DNA of 26,553 bases, from positions 1 to 26,553 of the forward strand of contig CALERO010000088.1 in assembly GCA_937907325.1 (NCBI GenBank), in the 5' to 3' direction. A program made the translations under genes and the position numbers. The DNA is from UBA4716 sp002438865. GTDB lineage: Bacteria; Bacillota; Clostridia; UBA1381. Below, one piece after another: positions 15,558 through 22,658 of the stretch; the stretch's first letter is position 1, and the number at the start of each line of letters is the position of its first letter. The notes beneath the pieces are model-generated. The model ran no database searches, was not told the origin of the DNA, and saw only the letters and a list, made by a program, of their open reading frames with translations.

Positions 15558-16187
15558 TCAGTCGGCAACAACGCTGATGCGCTTTTGAATGTTGCCGCCG
15601 TTTTCCGCCTCGTCAATCACAGCGATGGCATAGTCGGCATAGCTGACGGTGCTCTCTCCCTTCGAATTGAGTGTCAGCTCCTCGCCGCCGAGAATATATT
15701 TGCCGGTTCTCTTTCCGTCGGCTCTGAAATCGCCCGCGGGGCTGATGTAAGTCCACTTCACGTCTTTTCTCTCGCGCAGCTCGCCCAGAGCTTTTGCCAT
15801 TGCGTTGGCGAGGGGCTTGAAAACATCGGGAAAATCAGGACCGTCGGAGACGCATACCGTGTGCTCCGGATTGACATAGAGACTGCCGGCTCCGCCGACT
15901 ATCAGAAGGCGCGTGTCCGTTCCGCTCAGAATATCGCACAGGTGCTTTAAAGAGGTGCTGTGCAGATAAAGGGTGTCCTCCGTCCATGCGCCGAAAGCGT
16001 CGATAACCGCATCGAAGCCTTTGAGATCCTCGGGAGTGAGGTCGAACAAATCCTTTTTGATCACCTTTTTTGCGGAAGATCTGTTTTCGCCTCTTACAAC
16101 TGCGGTAACATCAATGCCCCTGCCGACTGCCTCTTTTGTGATAAGCTGACCGGCTTTTCCGTTTGCACATACAACTGCGATTTTCAT
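15558..16187 (-). CDS. NAD(P)-binding NmrA/SDR-like oxidoreductase
   Basis: This 209-aa Rossmann-fold protein starts MKIAVVCANGKAGQLITKEAVGRG, an atypical-SDR dinucleotide-binding motif (NGKAGQ at 9-14). It also has DAFGAW and LLIVGGAGSLY segments and a YISPAGDF block usual for NAD(P)H-binding NmrA-type enzymes. These act on quinones or flavins or serve as redox sensors. The ATG has a strong GGAGG at 16196-16200 (this strand). It is the first gene of the minus-strand operon and is divergent from the HxlR regulator, the standard layout for HxlR targets. Confidence 0.9.
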   Translation of the reverse strand: MKIAVVCANGKAGQLITKEAVGRGIDVTAVVRGENRSSAKKVIKKDLFDLTPEDLKGFDAVIDAFGAWTEDTLYLHSTSLKHLCDILSGTDTRLLIVGGAGSLYVNPEHTVCVSDGPDFPDVFKPLANAMAKALGELRERKDVKWTYISPAGDFRADGKRTGKYILGGEELTLNSKGESTVSYADYAIAVIDEAENGGNIQKRISVVAD

Positions 16188-16252
16188 AATAAATTCCTCC
16201 GATTGTTTGATTATTAAGCATCACAGCGGCCGTTCTGTTTAACTCTGCCTAT

Positions 16253-16281
16253 ATTATATGAGCACGCAGCCTGTTTGTAAA
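16253..16281 (-). promoter_or_regulatory. Promoter of the NmrA-sirtuin operon
   Basis: On the minus strand TTTACA (16276-16281) and TATAAT (16253-16258) are 17 bases apart, 65 bases before the NmrA-like start. Just upstream, at about 16300-16320, tagttacc-gaaa-ggatacta forms an imperfect inverted repeat (2 mismatches) that could be the HxlR operator. Confidence 0.7.
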
Positions 16282-16383
16282 GTAAGCACAATATAGTGCC
16301 GTAGTTACCGAAAGGATACTAACGGACAGTTACCTGGAGGAAACAAATGCGGATTTTCAACGGTTTCGGCTGATTTATGTACG

Positions 16384-16410
16384 GCAAAAATTTTTTGAAA
16401 TTTTTTTGCC
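16384..16410. repeat. AT-rich inverted repeat upstream of hxlR
   Basis: An inverted repeat, ggcaaaaa to tttttgcc around a gaaa-type centre, lies about 12 bases before the -35 of the hxlR promoter. It may be a regulator site or a terminator for incoming transcripts. Confidence 0.4.
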
Positions 16411-16422
16411 GCATAAGGGCGC

Positions 16423-16452
16423 TTGACCTCTGAACGGCAGGTATAGTATAAT
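16423..16452 (+). promoter_or_regulatory. Promoter of the HxlR regulator gene
   Basis: TTGACC (16423-16428) and TATAAT (16447-16452) are 18 bases apart, 41 bases before the hxlR start. AGGAGG follows at 16481-16486. Confidence 0.75.
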
Positions 16453-16493
16453 AAGTATGTTAGGAGCAAACAGAAACTATAGGAGGAACGGCA

Positions 16494-16838
16494 ATGGACG
16501 AAAAGAACAGAGAGCTTCCGGCCTGCCCGGTGGAAACGACGCTGACCCTTATCGGGGACAAATGGAAAGTGCTGATACTGCGGGATCTGATGCCCGGCAA
16601 AAAGCGCTTCGGAGAACTGAAAAAATCTATCGGAAGCGTGTCGCAAAAGGTGCTCACGGCACAGCTGCGCGACATGGAGAAAAACGGACTTGTTCACAGG
16701 GAAGTCTATGCCGAGGTTCCGCCGAGGGTGGAGTATTCTCTCACCCCGCTCGGCAAAAGCCTGAAGCCGATTCTCGACGCCATGTGGAATTGGGGCGAGG
16801 ATTACAAGAGCAGCATAGCGGGAAACCAAGGCTCTTGA
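16494..16838 (+). CDS. HxlR-family winged-helix regulator
   Basis: This 114-aa MarR-like regulator has the HxlR pattern CPVETTLTLIGDKWKVLILRDL (residues 11-32), a recognition-helix region LKKSIGSVSQKVLTAQLRDMEKNGLV, and a wing PPRVEYSLTPLGKSL. C11 is the conserved N-terminal cysteine used by redox- or electrophile-sensing members. The divergent NmrA-like operon is its most likely target. The last 201 bases of the gene are repeated at 20013-20213. The gene itself is intact, so the insertion kept a full copy on this side. Confidence 0.93.
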   Translation: MDEKNRELPACPVETTLTLIGDKWKVLILRDLMPGKKRFGELKKSIGSVSQKVLTAQLRDMEKNGLVHREVYAEVPPRVEYSLTPLGKSLKPILDAMWNWGEDYKSSIAGNQGS

Positions 16839-16855
16839 AAAAATAAAGCTGTGAT
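16638..16855 (+). repeat. Left 218-bp direct repeat (3' end of hxlR)
   Basis: This matches 20013-20230 base for base except A16846 versus G20221, as far as I can compare by eye. The offset is 3375 bp. It covers hxlR codon 49 to 17 bases past the stop. The sequence after the repeat is AT-rich island DNA. Confidence 0.95.
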
Positions 16856-17066
16856 ATTATCATCAATTTCCGAATATGTTTTTTCAAGTCGTTTTGCAAA
16901 ACTGACTTATTGCCAAAATCACAAGTCAACTCATAAATACCGTCATAATTAGCATACATAAATCGGACTGCCGTAATGTTCAAATTGATGGTTTCACATA
17001 ATTGATGGTTTCACATATATGTTCTATTATATCCTGCAGACGACACAAACTATCTTCTTCGCTCAT
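16856..17066 (-). pseudogene. Remnant of an unknown minus-strand gene cut by the repeat junction
   Basis: Reading down from an ATG at 17066 gives MSEEDSLCRLQDIIEHI. A 17-bp tandem duplication (16984-17000 and 17001-17017) then shifts the frame; skipping one copy gives a coherent continuation CETINLNITAVRFMYANYDGIYELTC, then DFGNKSVLQNDLKKHIRK. The frame then runs into antisense hxlR sequence at the repeat boundary, so the natural C-terminus is lost. The open frame continues upstream of the ATG to about 17145, so the true start may be further right; no clear ribosome site is seen. I do not recognise the family. Confidence 0.5.
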
Positions 17067-17114
17067 ATTAGTAGAATCGAATACAGTTATTAGATAGAGT
17101 TTAACATATAATAT

Positions 17115-17143
17115 TTGACAATTTGGGTGAATGGCAATTTACT
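17115..17143 (+). promoter_or_regulatory. Weak promoter candidate for the protease gene
   Basis: TTGACA (17115-17120) is 17 bases from TTTACT (17138-17143). The leader to the protease gene is about 180 nt and contains the mini-ORF at 17254. An ECF-type promoter recognised by the neighbouring sigma factor is equally possible, but its sequence is not known. Confidence 0.35.
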
Positions 17144-17253
17144 CTCTGAGGATAAAACTTTACAACATTAAGTAATAATTTTTTATTCTTCTGTGACCTC
17201 CTCCAAATTTTTGTTGTCTTTATTTTTAGAGAATAAAAATGGAGGTGATACCA

Positions 17254-17277
17254 ATGGTTTGTTTAATTGAGACCTGA
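17254..17277 (+). CDS. Possible leader peptide (7 codons) with a consensus ribosome site
   Basis: GGAGGTGAT (17241-17249), a full match to the 16S anti-Shine-Dalgarno, sits 4 bases before an ATG encoding MVCLIET-stop. The peptide ends 50 bases before the protease start. Such a strong ribosome site before so short a frame suggests a leader or attenuator, or the stub of a deleted gene. Confidence 0.35.
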   Translation: MVCLIET

Positions 17278-17327
17278 ACCATCCGTTTTTCAAACCAAAA
17301 TGACTTGTAGTGATAGGAGGAAGTATT

Positions 17328-18509
17328 ATGACTACAAAGAAAAGAATAACATCGTTATTGATGACAGTGATTATGATGCTGTCATGCACACTTTTTTCAT
17401 CCGCAACAGTATTTGCTGCCGATGCCATTGGAACAACCGAACTTGTTAGCATTCGTCTATCCAATGTTCTCCAAGATCAACTCAATGAGATGGTGTCCAA
17501 TTCAAACGAATTAAGAGGAGGCAATACCACGCTTCAAATAACTCAGACCTCCAAAATCAGCGATTTCGCTGGAAATACATATACCCTCATTGAATGTGCA
17601 CCTAATGGCTATATGATTTACCATAATGACTCTGGTGTCTTTGTAGAATCTTCTCCTGTCGTAAATTCGCCTTTTTATGGTAAAAGTGGTACTTACAAAT
17701 ATGTTGGTCCAAACGAGTATTACATCGTAGACGATACTTCTGTGTGTCGTAATGTAGTAAGCGGAGCCACCATAGATTCTGCAACTTTGGCTAATCTTAC
17801 TAAAAAATCGAATATAGTGGCTCAAACACTTGTCGAAAACAAGAATGAGTATATTCTCAATTATGTCAACGGCAAAAGCAATGTTACACTTGCACAGCTT
17901 TACGCTATGGAAGACCAAGTGGCTGAAACAAATTCCGTCAAAGTTGGTGACTGGACTTGTGTTAAAAATTATTCTTTCTTTATGAATTTGGATAATTGCG
18001 GATATATCTCTGGTGGAAAGTGTGGTTATATTGCAGCAGGTATCTTGCTGACATATGATAAAATTTTCAATGGAAAAAACACTGTAACTTCCGGGACACA
18101 TTATTCCTATTCTAACGGAAAGTATTCCATAAAAACAGCTTTGCCTACTGCATTATACAATAAAGGCGTAAGTTTGGGCTATGGAGCTTCGACAACATCT
18201 GTTGCAATTCATTACACAGTTAAAGATTGGTTGAAAGATAGAGGAATTACCGTAGATCACACATCGCTATATGCTCCGTTTGGGAATAATATTGCTATTC
18301 AAAATAGAATAAAGGATGACCGCCCGACAATTTGGTTTGGAAATGTTAGCGATCAAACATTTAATGATACCACTGGCAACCATGCAGTTGTTGTTTATGG
18401 CTATTCGACGGGATTATTTTATAGTTTTGTTGCTCATTTCGGATGGACTGGGGCGACAGAAGTTTATTATACTGGCATACTTGGCAGCGTTTATACCTAC
18501 GAATGGTAA
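17328..18509 (+). CDS. Secreted papain-like cysteine protease candidate
   Basis: This 393-aa protein starts at an ATG after AGGAGG (17315-17320). A clear Sec signal peptide occupies residues 1-31 (basic MTTKKR, hydrophobic core, cleavage near VFAA-D). A 170-residue segment with no recognised domain may be a prodomain. The C-terminal half has the papain-fold pattern GGKC232GYIAAGILLTY, NH352AVVVYGY and AHFGW, consistent with a catalytic Cys-His pair as in C39/C10-like peptidases of Firmicutes. The protein would act outside the cell. It lies directly upstream of an ECF sigma/anti-sigma pair and is AT-rich relative to the chromosome. The peptidase class is inferred from motif layout. Confidence 0.75.
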   Translation: MTTKKRITSLLMTVIMMLSCTLFSSATVFAADAIGTTELVSIRLSNVLQDQLNEMVSNSNELRGGNTTLQITQTSKISDFAGNTYTLIECAPNGYMIYHNDSGVFVESSPVVNSPFYGKSGTYKYVGPNEYYIVDDTSVCRNVVSGATIDSATLANLTKKSNIVAQTLVENKNEYILNYVNGKSNVTLAQLYAMEDQVAETNSVKVGDWTCVKNYSFFMNLDNCGYISGGKCGYIAAGILLTYDKIFNGKNTVTSGTHYSYSNGKYSIKTALPTALYNKGVSLGYGASTTSVAIHYTVKDWLKDRGITVDHTSLYAPFGNNIAIQNRIKDDRPTIWFGNVSDQTFNDTTGNHAVVVYGYSTGLFYSFVAHFGWTGATEVYYTGILGSVYTYEW

Positions 18510-18606
18510 AAAGTTAAAAATATAGGTGCAAATGTGACCGAATGCCAAGCAAAGTTGTCTTCATAAGTGAAGCCGGTTTCAAAGTACTGAGAAAGGAGGA
18601 AACATT

Positions 18607-19167
18607 ATGGATGATCTTGATATCATAGCGTTGTATTTTAGAAGAGAAGAATCAGCCATCACTGAAACTGCAAAAAAGTATGGTAAATATTGCTTTAGCA
18701 TTTCCAATAATATTCTGTGTAATCACCAGGATGTAGAAGAAAGTGTAAACGATACATATTTGCAGACATGGAATTCCATTCCGCCGACAAAACCAAATTG
18801 TTTTTCAGCTTATTTGGCAAAGATTGTTCGCAATATATCGCTGAATCGAATAAAAGCTCAAAACACTAAGAAACGCGGATCCGGTGAATATGAACTCGCC
18901 TACGAAGAATTGGCGAGAATCATATCTTCCCCACAGTTTGTTGAAGATATGATTGACGAAATATCTTTGAGAGATTTGATTAACAGATGGCTTGATACCC
19001 TGTCACCTGAACAGCGTATGGTTTTTGTGGGCAGATACTGGTATTTCGATTCAATATCTACGATATCAGCCAAAATGGATTTCTCTGTCAGTAAAACAAA
19101 AATGCTTCTTTTACGGTTACGAAACGATTTGAAGGAGTATTTAGAAAGCGAGGGAGTCCACTTGTGA
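18607..19167 (+). CDS. ECF-type RNA polymerase sigma factor
   Basis: This 186-aa protein has sigma region 2 (about residues 20-85, with NHQDVEESVNDTYLQTWNSIPP and FSAYLAKIVRNISLNRI) and region 4 (about 125-180, with LDTLSPEQRMVFVGRYWYFDSISTISAKMDFSVSKTKMLLLRLR). It lacks regions 1 and 3, as ECF factors do. AGGAGG at 18595-18600 precedes the ATG. The stop overlaps the GTG start of the next gene by 4 bases, the usual coupling of a sigma factor to its anti-sigma. Likely targets are its own operon and the upstream protease. Confidence 0.92.
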   Translation: MDDLDIIALYFRREESAITETAKKYGKYCFSISNNILCNHQDVEESVNDTYLQTWNSIPPTKPNCFSAYLAKIVRNISLNRIKAQNTKKRGSGEYELAYEELARIISSPQFVEDMIDEISLRDLINRWLDTLSPEQRMVFVGRYWYFDSISTISAKMDFSVSKTKMLLLRLRNDLKEYLESEGVHL

Positions 19168-19829
19168 AAGTAGAAAAAATATTTTATTCTATGAATGACA
19201 TCAAAGATGACTATGTTACTGAGTATGCAGAAAAGACAAGGTCGGCAAAAGTTAAGGCATTTCGTCTTTTTCGCACTTGGGGCATTGTTGCAGCTTGCTT
19301 GGCGTTGGTAATTATGTTTACACCGACATTGATTCATATTTTTACACCTTCTGAAATTGATGATCCCGGATCAGGTGCGAGGTATGAGTTTAGTGGTTAT
19401 TCTGAACTATGCAGCGTTTTGCCGGAAGGTGACATTATCGCAAACATCCCCAACAGTAAAGAAGCAAATATAAGTGCTTATGTTGAATGTCCCGAAGGAA
19501 CAACGGATTTTGCTGATTACAGCAATTACTCGTATTTGAATGTTGATGTTTCCTATGATGATGGTACCGGAGTAAGTATTTTCTGTGTTGTTAAATCAAA
19601 AAAGACCGCAAAAGAAGATGTAGAGAGTAAACCGATACTATCCACATCCGCAAATATTAGTATGACCACCATATCAGATTGTGATACTTATTATGGCAGT
19701 TATGAAAATGGTGCCGATAAGGTCAATATTGCAGAGTTCTCGCTCGACGGCAGTTTGTATGAGTTCAGCACCACAACTTTCAGCCAAGAAGAATTGATTC
19801 AATATATCAGCGACATATTGAATCCTTGA
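19164..19829 (+). CDS. Membrane-anchored anti-sigma-like protein
   Basis: This 221-aa protein has a short cytoplasmic N-terminus (residues 1-38) that could bind the sigma factor, one transmembrane helix (about 39-60, GIVAACLALVIMFTPTLIHIF) and an external domain (about 65-221) rich in S, T, D and Y. It starts with GTG overlapping the sigma stop. This topology is typical of anti-sigma factors controlled by proteolysis. No HXXXCXXC zinc motif is seen, so it is not a classic ZAS protein. The external domain is not a family I recognise; it could sense an extracellular ligand or be a substrate of the linked protease. Confidence 0.82.
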   Translation: MKVEKIFYSMNDIKDDYVTEYAEKTRSAKVKAFRLFRTWGIVAACLALVIMFTPTLIHIFTPSEIDDPGSGARYEFSGYSELCSVLPEGDIIANIPNSKEANISAYVECPEGTTDFADYSNYSYLNVDVSYDDGTGVSIFCVVKSKKTAKEDVESKPILSTSANISMTTISDCDTYYGSYENGADKVNIAEFSLDGSLYEFSTTTFSQEELIQYISDILNP

Positions 19830-19846
19830 CTGAAAACAGATAAGCC

Positions 19847-19888
19847 CAATATATGAATGCGCCGCTTCGGCGGCGCATTCATATATTG
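19847..19888. terminator. Perfect 19-bp hairpin with a TTCG loop
   Basis: The left arm caatatatgaatgcgccgc (19847-19865) pairs perfectly with 19870-19888 around a TTCG tetraloop. It follows the anti-sigma gene by 17 bases. No long T-run follows, but the GC-rich upper stem makes termination or 3'-end protection likely in both directions. Confidence 0.75.
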
Positions 19889-19899
19889 ATTTGATAATC

Positions 19900-19928
19900 T
19901 TGACAAACACAAGATATCGTCTTGTAAT
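19900..19928 (+). promoter_or_regulatory. Promoter at the island's right end, facing ogt
   Basis: TTGACA (19900-19905) and TGTAAT (19923-19928) are 17 bases apart. The first intact gene downstream is ogt at 20262. It may replace the native hxlR promoter that the insertion moved away. Confidence 0.5.
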
Positions 19929-20012
19929 TCCTCTGTAATTGATTTTTGTGCGTCACCCGTATGGGTATTAGCAGTATGTTCTCATTGCACAGGTTGTTAA
20001 GTTTGTATTATA

Positions 20013-20230
20013 GTGTCGCAAAAGGTGCTCACGGCACAGCTGCGCGACATGGAGAAAAACGGACTTGTTCACAGGGAAGTCTATGCCGAGGTTCCGCCGA
20101 GGGTGGAGTATTCTCTCACCCCGCTCGGCAAAAGCCTGAAGCCGATTCTCGACGCCATGTGGAATTGGGGCGAGGATTACAAGAGCAGCATAGCGGGAAA
20201 CCAAGGCTCTTGAAAAAATAGAGCTGTGAT
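20013..20230 (+). pseudogene. 5'-truncated second copy of hxlR (right 218-bp direct repeat)
   Basis: This copies 16638-16855 with one visible mismatch. It contains hxlR codons 49-114 and the stop (20211-20213) but no start or first helices. An open frame continues into island DNA on the left (from 19946), giving a chimeric frame with no family N-terminus, so I call it a pseudogene. The sequence to the right leads straight into ogt, which was therefore probably the original neighbour of hxlR. Confidence 0.9.
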
Positions 20231-20261
20231 GGACGGCGTATAAGCCGGTTTGAGGTGCGAC

Positions 20262-20795
20262 ATGACCTGTATTCAACATTATCAGTCGCCGCTGGGCGGC
20301 ATACTGCTGGCGGCGGACGAAGAGGGGCTGACGGGGCTCTGGTTCGACGGACAAAAATACTTCGGCGATACACTTTTGAAAGAATGTGATGAGAAATCCT
20401 CGCCGGTGCTTGAGCAGTCCGCCCGTTGGCTGGATATTTATTTTGGCGGCAAAGCGCCTGATTTTACTCCGTCGCTGTGCCTGCGGACAACGCCGTTTCG
20501 CAGAGCGGTATGGGAAATCCTGCTGGCAATTCCGTTCGGGCAGACAATGACCTACGGAGAGATCGCGGAAAAAATCGCAAAGCAAAAAGGTCTTTCGAAA
20601 ATGTCCGCGCAGGCGGTCGGCGGTGCGGTGGGGCACAATTCCATTTCGCTTATAATTCCCTGCCATCGCGTTGTCGGCGCAAACGGCAGCCTGACAGGAT
20701 ACGCGGGCGGAATCGGGAAAAAAGTGCAGCTGCTCAAACTCGAAAAAGCCGATATGAGCGGGCTGTTCGTCCCGAAGAAGGGCACGGCGCTTTGA
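20262..20795 (+). CDS. ogt: Methylated-DNA-[protein]-cysteine S-methyltransferase
   Basis: This 177-aa suicide enzyme repairs O6-alkylguanine by moving the alkyl group to its own cysteine. The active site IIPCHRVVG holds C134. A helix-turn-helix (TYGEIAEKIAKQKGLSKMSAQAVGGAVGHN) and a conserved GSLTGYAGGIGKK tail follow the family order, and the length is usual. The ATG is 4 bases after GAGGTG (20252-20257); an in-frame TTG at 20250 is rejected because it overlaps the ribosome site. It was probably transcribed with hxlR before the 3.4-kb insertion. Confidence 0.95.
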   Translation: MTCIQHYQSPLGGILLAADEEGLTGLWFDGQKYFGDTLLKECDEKSSPVLEQSARWLDIYFGGKAPDFTPSLCLRTTPFRRAVWEILLAIPFGQTMTYGEIAEKIAKQKGLSKMSAQAVGGAVGHNSISLIIPCHRVVGANGSLTGYAGGIGKKVQLLKLEKADMSGLFVPKKGTAL

Positions 20796-20847
20796 TACAA
20801 GCAAAGGCAATTTGATATCTATTGCAAAAAAGCTTGATATACAAACA

Positions 20848-20885
20848 AATACCCCCGGAATCTGCACAGTCAGACCGGGGGTATT
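20848..20885 (+). terminator. Terminator hairpin after ogt
   Basis: An 11-bp perfect stem (aatacccccgg at 20848-20858, ccgggggtatt at 20875-20885) with a 16-nt loop lies 52 bases after the ogt stop. The downstream sequence is only moderately T-rich. Confidence 0.6.
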
Positions 20886-20963
20886 GCTGTCAATATTTGC
20901 TTTTGGGGCGCATTTACTTCGTGTGCTTTGTCATATGCACCTCGCCGCTGCGCCCGAAGCCCC

Positions 20964-20995
20964 GCCTGCGAAAAAACCGCAGGCAGAATTTTTTT
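20964..20995 (+). terminator. Second terminator-like hairpin
   Basis: A gcctgcg/cgcaggc stem (20964-20970 and 20978-20984) is followed by agaattttttt. It lies between ogt and the convergent NUDIX gene. Confidence 0.65.
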
Positions 20996-21010
20996 GCTTT
21001 GAATACGGGC

Positions 21011-21463
21011 TTATATTATTCTCTTCTTCCAATTTTCGCCTTCGCGCTCATAGAAAAACTCGGTCAGCGACGGGTTTTCCATGACGTGAACCATGTCGAT
21101 GAAGTCCGGCGCGAGTTTATACTGCGTCAGCTCGTCGCGCTCGATCCAGAATACTCTGCCTTCGTCGGAGCTTTTAAGCTCGCCGCTGAAGCGGTCGGCG
21201 CGGAAAAACAGCACTATGTACCGCGTGCCGTCGTCGCGGATAAAATCGTTGATTCCGCATACCGTCGGGCGGAAGATATCGAGTCCCGTCTCCTCTTTTA
21301 CCTCGCGGCGCACGGCGTCGGTGAACGCCTCGCCTTGTTCGACATGGCCGCCGGGGAAGGTTACGCCCGGCCAGTTCTTGCCCACTCTGTCCTGCACGAG
21401 TATCTTCGTGCCGTCGCAGATCATGCACATCACGGTAAGCTCAGTCTTTTCGATGTTTCCCAT
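21011..21463 (-). CDS. NUDIX hydrolase, 8-oxo-dGTP diphosphatase type
   Basis: This 150-aa protein has the full Nudix box G39-x5-E45-x7-R53-E-V-x-E57-E-x-G-L, preceded by WPGVTFPG. This is typical of MutT-like enzymes that remove oxidised or excess nucleoside triphosphates. Its start is 10 bases downstream of the transporter stop on the same strand, so both are likely in one transcript. The substrate cannot be told from the sequence. Its convergence with the DNA-repair gene ogt may be chance. Confidence 0.92.
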   Translation of the reverse strand: MGNIEKTELTVMCMICDGTKILVQDRVGKNWPGVTFPGGHVEQGEAFTDAVRREVKEETGLDIFRPTVCGINDFIRDDGTRYIVLFFRADRFSGELKSSDEGRVFWIERDELTQYKLAPDFIDMVHVMENPSLTEFFYEREGENWKKRII

Positions 21464-21473
21464 TGTATTGCCC

Positions 21474-22658
21474 TCACTTTCTCTCGTCTTCGACGAAGCT
21501 GTTTTCTATGGTCATAACGGCGTAGTAATTCTCGCCTATCTCGGTCGATATTTTGTCGCTTATCAGCTCTTTTATCTGCCCTTTCGTGAAAGGATATTTG
21601 TGCGGCACGACGAGGTCGAAAATGAGGTTGGTGTGCGTAGAACCTTCCACCATTCTGAAGTCGTGCATCGTGAATCTCGGGTCAACTTCCTTTATCAGCT
21701 CGCCGACCTTTTCGCGAAGGGCGTTTATATGCTCGTCGTCAACGACTATCGGATCCATATGCAGGACGATGTTGATGGAGAATTTCTTCTTTATGTCGCG
21801 CTCAATGCGGTCGATGGTATCGTGGCACGCCATTATATCGCTGTCGGACGGCACTTCGACATGGGCGGAGGCGAACATCCTGCCCGGACCGTAGTCGTGA
21901 ACCATGAGGTCGTGGACACCGATAACGCCCTCGTATGAGAGAATGTCGCTCTCGATTTCCTGCACCGTCTCCGGCGAAGCGGGTCCGCCGAGCAGTTCGT
22001 TCATCGTGTCCTTGAATATGCCTATTCCGGTCGCGATGATAAACAGGGCTACTACTATTCCCATGTATCCGTCGAGCGGCACAGAGGTAAATTTCGAGAG
22101 AATAAGGGCTATCATCGAGACACTCGTCGCCGCGGTGTCGCTGACGCTGTCCATAACGACCGCTCCGACGGCGGTCGAGTTTATCCTTTTGCCGATGTTT
22201 CTGTTGAAGACCGCCATCCATATTTTGACTCCAATCGAGGCGATGAGCACTATGAGCGCGGTCACGCTGAACTGGAGCGGCTCGGGGTGGAGAATTTTAT
22301 CCACCGACGAGCGGATAAGCTCGCCGCCCATGAGCAGGATAATAAACGAGACTATCAGCGCGCAGACATATTCTATCCTGCCGTGACCGAACGGGTGCTC
22401 ATCGTCGGCGGGTTTATTTGCCAGACGGAAGCTGACGAGCGTAACGGCGGACGAGCCCGCGTCCGAGAGGTTGTTCGCGGCGTCCGCGGTTATGGCGATA
22501 CTGCCCGTCGCCGAGCCGACAATGAACTTTGCGGCGGTCAGCAGGATGTTGCACAGTATGCCGACGATGCCGCTGAGTGTGCCGTAGCGCGAGCGCACGG
22601 CAGGGTCGTCGGTTTTTTCGCTGTCCTTGATAAAAAGTTTTATCAGAAGCTTTGTCAT
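21474..22658 (-). CDS. Cation diffusion facilitator family transporter
   Basis: This 394-aa inner-membrane antiporter has about six transmembrane helices (residues 25-215) with the paired metal-binding motifs DAANNLSD (near 58-65) and DSVSDTAAT (near 168-176). The HPFGHGRIEY loop and a long cytoplasmic C-terminal domain (about 220-394) are also present. CDF proteins export Zn, Mn or Fe in exchange for protons. The Asp/Asn at the first site makes Mn or Fe possible, but this is inference. The ATG has GGAGG upstream. The C-terminal domain is longer than in minimal CDFs. Confidence 0.93.
   Translation of the reverse strand: MTKLLIKLFIKDSEKTDDPAVRSRYGTLSGIVGILCNILLTAAKFIVGSATGSIAITADAANNLSDAGSSAVTLVSFRLANKPADDEHPFGHGRIEYVCALIVSFIILLMGGELIRSSVDKILHPEPLQFSVTALIVLIASIGVKIWMAVFNRNIGKRINSTAVGAVVMDSVSDTAATSVSMIALILSKFTSVPLDGYMGIVVALFIIATGIGIFKDTMNELLGGPASPETVQEIESDILSYEGVIGVHDLMVHDYGPGRMFASAHVEVPSDSDIMACHDTIDRIERDIKKKFSINIVLHMDPIVVDDEHINALREKVGELIKEVDPRFTMHDFRMVEGSTHTNLIFDLVVPHKYPFTKGQIKELISDKISTEIGENYYAVMTIENSFVEDERK

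Noticed and set aside
17183..17250. Minus-strand frame ending NKDNKNLEEVTEE beside the protease leader
   Set aside because: No start with a ribosome site in a sensible place, and most of the frame is antisense to the protease signal peptide.
20822..21938. Overlapping plus-strand frames opposite the NUDIX and CDF genes
   Set aside because: They are shadows in GC-rich DNA; the minus-strand genes have full motifs and ribosome sites.
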